Shown: positions 59,664 to 64,000 of the stretch, in pieces
How the letters are laid out: each line of letters opens with the position of its first letter
How positions within the stretch are numbered: position 1 is the first letter of the stretch
Source of the DNA: Ptiloglossa arizonensis
Taxonomy: Eukaryota; Arthropoda; Insecta; Hymenoptera; Colletidae
Assembly (NCBI RefSeq): GCF_051014685.1
Contig: NW_027479053.1
Location: 1 to 64,000, forward strand
Length of the DNA stretch: 64,000 nt
Reading direction: 5' to 3'
Notes under the pieces: generated by a model
What the model was told of the DNA's origin: nothing
Database searches by the model: none
The model's input: only the letters and a program-made list of their open reading frames with translations
Made by a program: the position numbers and the translations under genes

Positions 59664-60526
59664 AACGTATAAAGAATAACGTAAAACGTATGACGCATTA
59701 CATATTACATATAACGTATAACGTAAAACGTATAACGTATAACGTATAACGAATAACGTAAAACGTATATCGCATAACGTATAACCTATAACGTATAACG
59801 AATAACGTATAACGTATATCGTATAACGTATAACGCATAACGTATAACGTATAAGCTATAACGTATAACGTATAACGTACAACGTATACCGTATCACGTA
59901 TAACGTATACCGTATAACGAATAACGTATAACATATAACGTATAACGTATAACGTATAACGTATACCGTATAACGTATAACGTATAACATATAACGTTTA
60001 TCGTAAAACGTATAACGTATAACGTATAAAGAATAACGTATAACGTATAACGTATAACGTATAACGTATAAAGAATAACGTATAACGTATAACGTATAAA
60101 GAATAACGTAAAACGTATGACGCATTACATATTACATATAACGTATAACGTAAAACGTATAACGTATAACGTATAACGAATAACGTAAAACGTATATCGC
60201 ATAACGTATAACCTATAACGTATAACGAATAACGTATAACGTATATCGTATAACGTATAACGCATAACGTATAACGTATAAGCTATAACGTATAACGTAT
60301 AACGTACAACGTATACCGTATCACGTATAACGTATACCGTATAACGAATAACGTATAACATATAACGTATAACGTATAACGTATAACGTATACCGTATAA
60401 CGTATAACGTATAACATATAACGTTTATCGTAAAACGTATAACGTATAACGTATAAAGAATAACGTATAACGTATAACGTATAACGTATAACGTATAAAG
60501 AATAACGTATAACGTATAACGTATAA
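59664..60526 (+). repeat. 427-bp tandem duplication
   Basis: 59,664-60,099 matches 60,091-60,526 at a constant 427-bp offset (61 heptamers) with no difference seen. Both include the CATTACA-TATTACA mark, TATATCG-CATAACG, TATAAGC (59850 and 60277), the A-word head and an A2T+A5T unit (TTTATCG). The copies diverge at 60,100 (A) against 60,527 (C). Confidence 0.88.
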
Positions 60527-60820
60527 CGAATAACGTAAAACGTATAACGCATAACGTATAACGTATAACGTATAACGTATAACGTATAACGTATAACGTA
60601 TAACGTATAACGTATAACGTATACCGTATAACGTATAACGTGTAACATATAACGTTTATCGTAAAACGTATAACGTATAACGTATAAAGAATAACGTATA
60701 ACGTATAACGTATAACGTATAACGTATAACGTATAAAGAATAACGTATAACGTATAACGTATAACGAATAACGTAAAACGTATAACGCATAACGTATAAC
60801 GTATAACGTGTAACGAAGAA
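60421..60820 (+). repeat. 231-bp tandem repeat of the TTTATCG segment
   Basis: The TTTATCG, T3A, C6A-T1A series at 60,421 recurs at 60,652 (231 bp, 33 heptamers). Between the two C6A units the first copy has five canonical heptamers after the T1A start and the second has six, so one heptamer was gained after duplication. Several canonical units separate the second copy from the next AAGAACG mark. Confidence 0.78.
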
Positions 60821-61379
60821 CGTATAACGAATAACGTATAACGTATATCGTATAACGTAGAACGTATAACGTATAACGTATAACGTATATCGTAAAACGT
60901 CTAACGTATAACGTATAACGTATAACGTATAACGTATAACGTATAACGTATAACGTATAACGTATAACGTAGAACGTATAACGTATAACGTATAACGTAT
61001 AACGTATACCGTATAACGTATAACCTATGACGTATAACGTATAACGTATAACGTATAACGTATAACGTATAACGTATAACGTATAACGTATAACGTATAA
61101 CCTATAACGTATAACGTATAAAGAATAACGTATAACGAATAACGTAGAACGTATAACGCATAACGTATAACGTATAACGTGTAACGAAGAACGTATAACG
61201 TATAACCTATAACGTATAACGTATAGCGTATAACGTATAACGAATAACGTAAAACGTATAACGCATAACGTATAACGTATATCGTGTAACGAAGAACGTA
61301 TAACGAATAAGCTATAACGTATAACGTATAACGTACAACGTATACCGTATCACGTATAACGTATACCGTATAACGAGTA

Positions 61380-62340
61380 ACGTATAACATATAACGTATA
61401 ACGTATAACGTATAACGTATAACGTATAACGTATAACGTAGAACGTATAACGTATAACGTATAACGTATAACGTATAACGTATAACGTATAACGTATAAC
61501 GTATAACGTATAACGTATAACGTATAACGTATAACGTATAACGTATAACGTATAACGTAAAACGTATAACGTATAACGTATAACGGATAACGTATAACGT
61601 ATAACGTATAACGTATAACGTATAACGTACAACGTATAACGTATAACGTATAACGTATAACGTATAACGTATAACGTATAACGTATAACGTATAACGAAT
61701 AACGTAAAACGTATAACGCATAACGTATATCGTATACCGTATAACGTATAACGTATATCGTATAACGTATAACGCATAAAGAATAACGTATAACGTATAA
61801 CGTATAACGTATAACGTATAACGTATAACGTATAACGTATAACGTATAACGTATAACGTATAACGTATAAGGTATAACTTATAACGTATAACGTATAACG
61901 TATAACGTATAACGTATACCGTATAACGCATAACGTATAACGTATAACGTATAACGTATAACGTATAACGTATAACGTATAACGTATAACGTATAACGTA
62001 TAACGTATAACGTATAACGTATAACGTATAACGTATAACGTATAACGTATAACGTATAACGTATAACGTATAACGTATAACGTATAAGGTATAACTTATA
62101 ACGTATAACGTATAACGTATAACGTATAACGTATACCGTATAACGCATAACGTATAACGTATAACGTATAACGTATAACGTATAACGTATAACGTATAAC
62201 GTATAACGTATAACGTGTAACGTATAACGTATAACGTATAACGTATAACGTATAACGTATAACGTATAACGTATAACGTATAACGTATAACGTATAACGT
62301 ATAACGTATAACGTATAACGTATAACGTATAAGGTATAAC
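61380..62340 (+). repeat. Low-variant zone with a 217-bp duplication
   Basis: Variants are sparse here. The C6G-G7T doublet (TATAAGG then TATAACT) at 61,869 and 62,086, each followed by A5C and T1C, is repeated at 217 bp (31 heptamers). The second copy has one more canonical unit between G7T and A5C. The pure run 61936-62082 lies between them. Confidence 0.7.
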
Positions 62341-62639
62341 GAATAAAGTATAACGTATAACGTATAACGTATAACCTATAACGTATAACGTATAACGTAT
62401 AACGTATAACGTATAACGAATAACGCAAAACGTATAACGCATAACGTATAATGTATAACGTGTAACGAAGAACGTATAACGAATAACGTATAACGTATAT
62501 CGTATGACGTATAACGTATAACATATGACGTATAACGTATAACGTATAACGTATAACGTATAACGTATAACGTATAACGTATAACGTATAACGTATAACG
62601 TATAACGTATAACGTATACCGTATGACGTATAACGTATA

Positions 62640-63130
62640 ACGTATCACGAATAACGTAAAACGTATAACGCATAACGTATAACGTATAACGTGTAACGAA
62701 GAACGTATAACGAATAACGTAAAACGTATTACGTATTACATATTTCGTATAACGTATAACGTGTATCGTATAACTTATGACGTATAACTTATAACGTATA
62801 ACGTATCACGAATAACGTAAAACGTATAACGCATAACGTATAACGTATAACGTGTATCGAAGAACGTATAACGAATAACGTAAAGCGTATTACGTATTAT
62901 ATATTTCGTATAACGTATAACGTGTATCGTATAACTTATGACGTATAACTTATAACGTATGACGTATAACGTATAACTTGTAACGAAAAACGTATAACGA
63001 ATAACGTAAAACGTATGACGCATTACATATTACGTATAACGTATAACGTATAGCGAATAATGTAAAACGTATAACGCATAACGTATAACGTATAACTTGT
63101 AACGAAGAACGTATAACGAATAACGTATAA
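62640..63130 (+). repeat. Most divergent patch, with a 161-bp duplication
   Basis: The density of non-canonical units is highest here, with A4T, TATTTCG, TATTACA-type, TGTATCG, G7T and A4G units close together. The series A4T, A4T, TATTTCG, TGTATCG, G7T, A4G, G7T occurs at about 62,728-62,800 and again at about 62,889-62,960 (TATTTCG at 62741 and 62902, 161 bp or 23 heptamers). The two copies already differ, for example TTACA against TTATA. C-word order resumes from about 63,150. Confidence 0.72.
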
Positions 63131-64000
63131 CGTATATCGTATAACGTATCACGTATAACGTATATTGTATAACGTATAACGTATAACGTATAACGTATAA
63201 CGTATAACGTACAACTTTTAACGGAAAACGTATAACGAATAACGTAAAACGTATGACGCATTACATATTACATATAACGTATAACGTAAAACGTATAACG
63301 TATAACGTATAACGAATAACGTAAAACGTATATCGCATAACGTATAACCTATAACGTATAACGTATAACGTATAACGTATAACGAATAACGTAAAACGTA
63401 TAACGCATAACGTATAACGTATAACGTGTAACGAAGAACGTATAACGTATAACCTATAACGTATAACGTATAACGTATAACATATAACGAATAACGTAAA
63501 ACGTATAACGCATAACGTATAACGTATAACGTGTAACGAAGAACGTATAACGAATAACGTATAACGTATATCGTATAACGTATAATGTATAACGTATAAC
63601 GTATAAGGTATAACGTATAGCGTATAAAGTATAACGTATAACGTATAACGTATATCGTAAAACGTATAACGTATTACGTATAAAGAATAACGTATAACGT
63701 ATAACGTCTAAAGAATAACGTATAACGTATAACGTATAACGAATAACGTAGAACGTATAACGCATAACGTATAATGTATAACGTGTAACGAAGAACGTAT
63801 AACGAATAACGTATAACGTATATCGTATAACGTATAACGTATAACGTATAACGTATATCGTAAAACGTATAACGTATAACGTATAACGTATAACGTATAA
63901 CGTATAACGTATAACGTATAACGTATAACGTATAACGTATAACGTATAACGTATAACGTATAACGTATAACGTATAACGTATACCGTATAACGTATAACG

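Larger units (their letters stand above)
1..64000 (+). repeat. Heptamer satellite array (TATAACG)n, continuous across the window
   Basis: The unit TATAACG is repeated head to tail from the first base to the last, so the array extends past both ends. Nearly every unit holds one CpG inside an ACGT tetramer and one TATAA. Most divergent units carry one substitution; a few carry two or three. Common substitutions by eye are T1C, T1A, T3A, T3C, A4C, A4G, A5C, A5G, A5T, C6G, C6A and G7C. Register-breaking indels are few and mostly sit at conserved landmarks. No segment in the opposite orientation, no mobile element and no unique sequence longer than about a dozen bases was seen. A tandem heptamer at this scale is typical of eukaryotic heterochromatin. 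Genus and chromosome position cannot be told from the sequence. The G and C content per strand is equal, unlike G-rich telomeric repeats. Confidence 0.97.
47297..64000 (+). repeat. Domain V: C-word higher-order repeats
   Basis: This domain is recognised by words absent from the rest of the window: T3C+G7T, A2T, T1G+T3A in register (starts 48623, 51162, 53351, 54966, 56716, 59647, 63210; a variant with GTTAACG at 55855 and 57605), and CATTACA followed by TATTACA (near 48669, 51209, 53398, 55910, 57660, 59696, 60121, 63256). A 2-bp-short pair reading TATAAACTAACG appears near 48186, 50745, 52893, 54522 and 59188. Landmark TATAAGC without the TACTA insertion starts at 48044, 50611, 52562, 52751, 54212, 54380, 59047, 59850 and 60277, with AATAAGC at 61306. 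Copies differ greatly in length (189 bp to about 2.6 kb) through internal duplication and loss. The array continues past the window end. Confidence 0.8.

Noticed and set aside
1..64000. Telomeric repeat
   Set aside because: The unit has one G and one C and no G-run or strand bias. It does not match TTAGGG, TTTAGGG, TTAGG or similar telomere units, and HOR structure is not expected of telomerase products.
1..64000. Cruciform or hairpin structure from the ACGT and TATA dyads
   Set aside because: Extending either 4-base dyad outward gives mismatches at once (A-A, G-A), so stems do not exceed 4 bp in canonical sequence.
1..64000. CENP-B box or other known centromere motif
   Set aside because: No match to the CENP-B box core (TTCG followed by A and CGGG) was seen. 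Centromere function cannot be claimed from the sequence.
1..64000. tRNA, rRNA or other RNA gene
   Set aside because: No A/B box pair, rRNA core or any non-repeat stretch long enough to hold such a gene is present.
1..64000. Array as pure sequencing or assembly artefact
   Set aside because: Consistent private and shared variants across many kilobases, with lineage structure, argue for real sequence. Local artefacts such as a false 1,750-bp duplication cannot be excluded without reads.

Overview
The whole 64,000-base window is one uninterrupted satellite-DNA array built from a 7-bp unit, TATAACG on the + strand (equivalently AACGTAT; reverse complement CGTTATA). Roughly nine thousand heptamers lie head to tail in a single orientation, and the array runs off both ends of the window. 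I find no protein-coding gene, RNA gene, transposon, CRISPR array or unique spacer. The long open frames on the minus strand are a by-product of the repeat. A megabase-type simple satellite like this points to a eukaryote and to heterochromatin (pericentromeric, centromeric, subtelomeric or a heterochromatic chromosome arm). The sequence does not tell me which organism or which compartment.

The information in the window lies in the pattern of variant heptamers. In the notation used here the canonical unit is T1 A2 T3 A4 A5 C6 G7, so T3C means TACAACG. Variants are not scattered at random. They form fixed ordered words of 10 to 80 heptamers that recur many times, giving nested higher-order repeats (HORs). 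Word A is 13 heptamers (91 bp). Word B is about 480-540 bp and carries a TATT insertion. Landmark L is a CG-to-GC swapped unit, TATAAGC, followed in one lineage by a TACTA insertion. Word C carries the in-register series T3C+G7T, A2T, T1G+T3A.

Layout. Domain I (1 to about 14,900) has B and A words in a super-repeat of about 4.55 kb. Domain II (about 14,900-28,370) is dominated by A words at quantised spacings, including an HOR of 1,687/1,595 bp. Domain III (28,373 to about 36,100) is a 3,087-bp tandem duplication followed by a zone rich in C6A/T1A units. Domain IV (about 36,100-47,240) returns to B words like those of domain I and contains a third, partial copy of the domain III repeat. Domain V (about 47,300-64,000) has C words, a 1,750-bp tandem duplication with no difference seen between copies, several duplications of 161-427 bp, and a divergent patch at 62,640-63,130.

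The observed processes are repeated unequal exchange or similar copying at every scale from one heptamer to several kilobases, with spacings that are almost always multiples of 7. There is no gene system here. The point of interest is a heptamer satellite with a readable multi-level HOR architecture and a recoverable duplication history.
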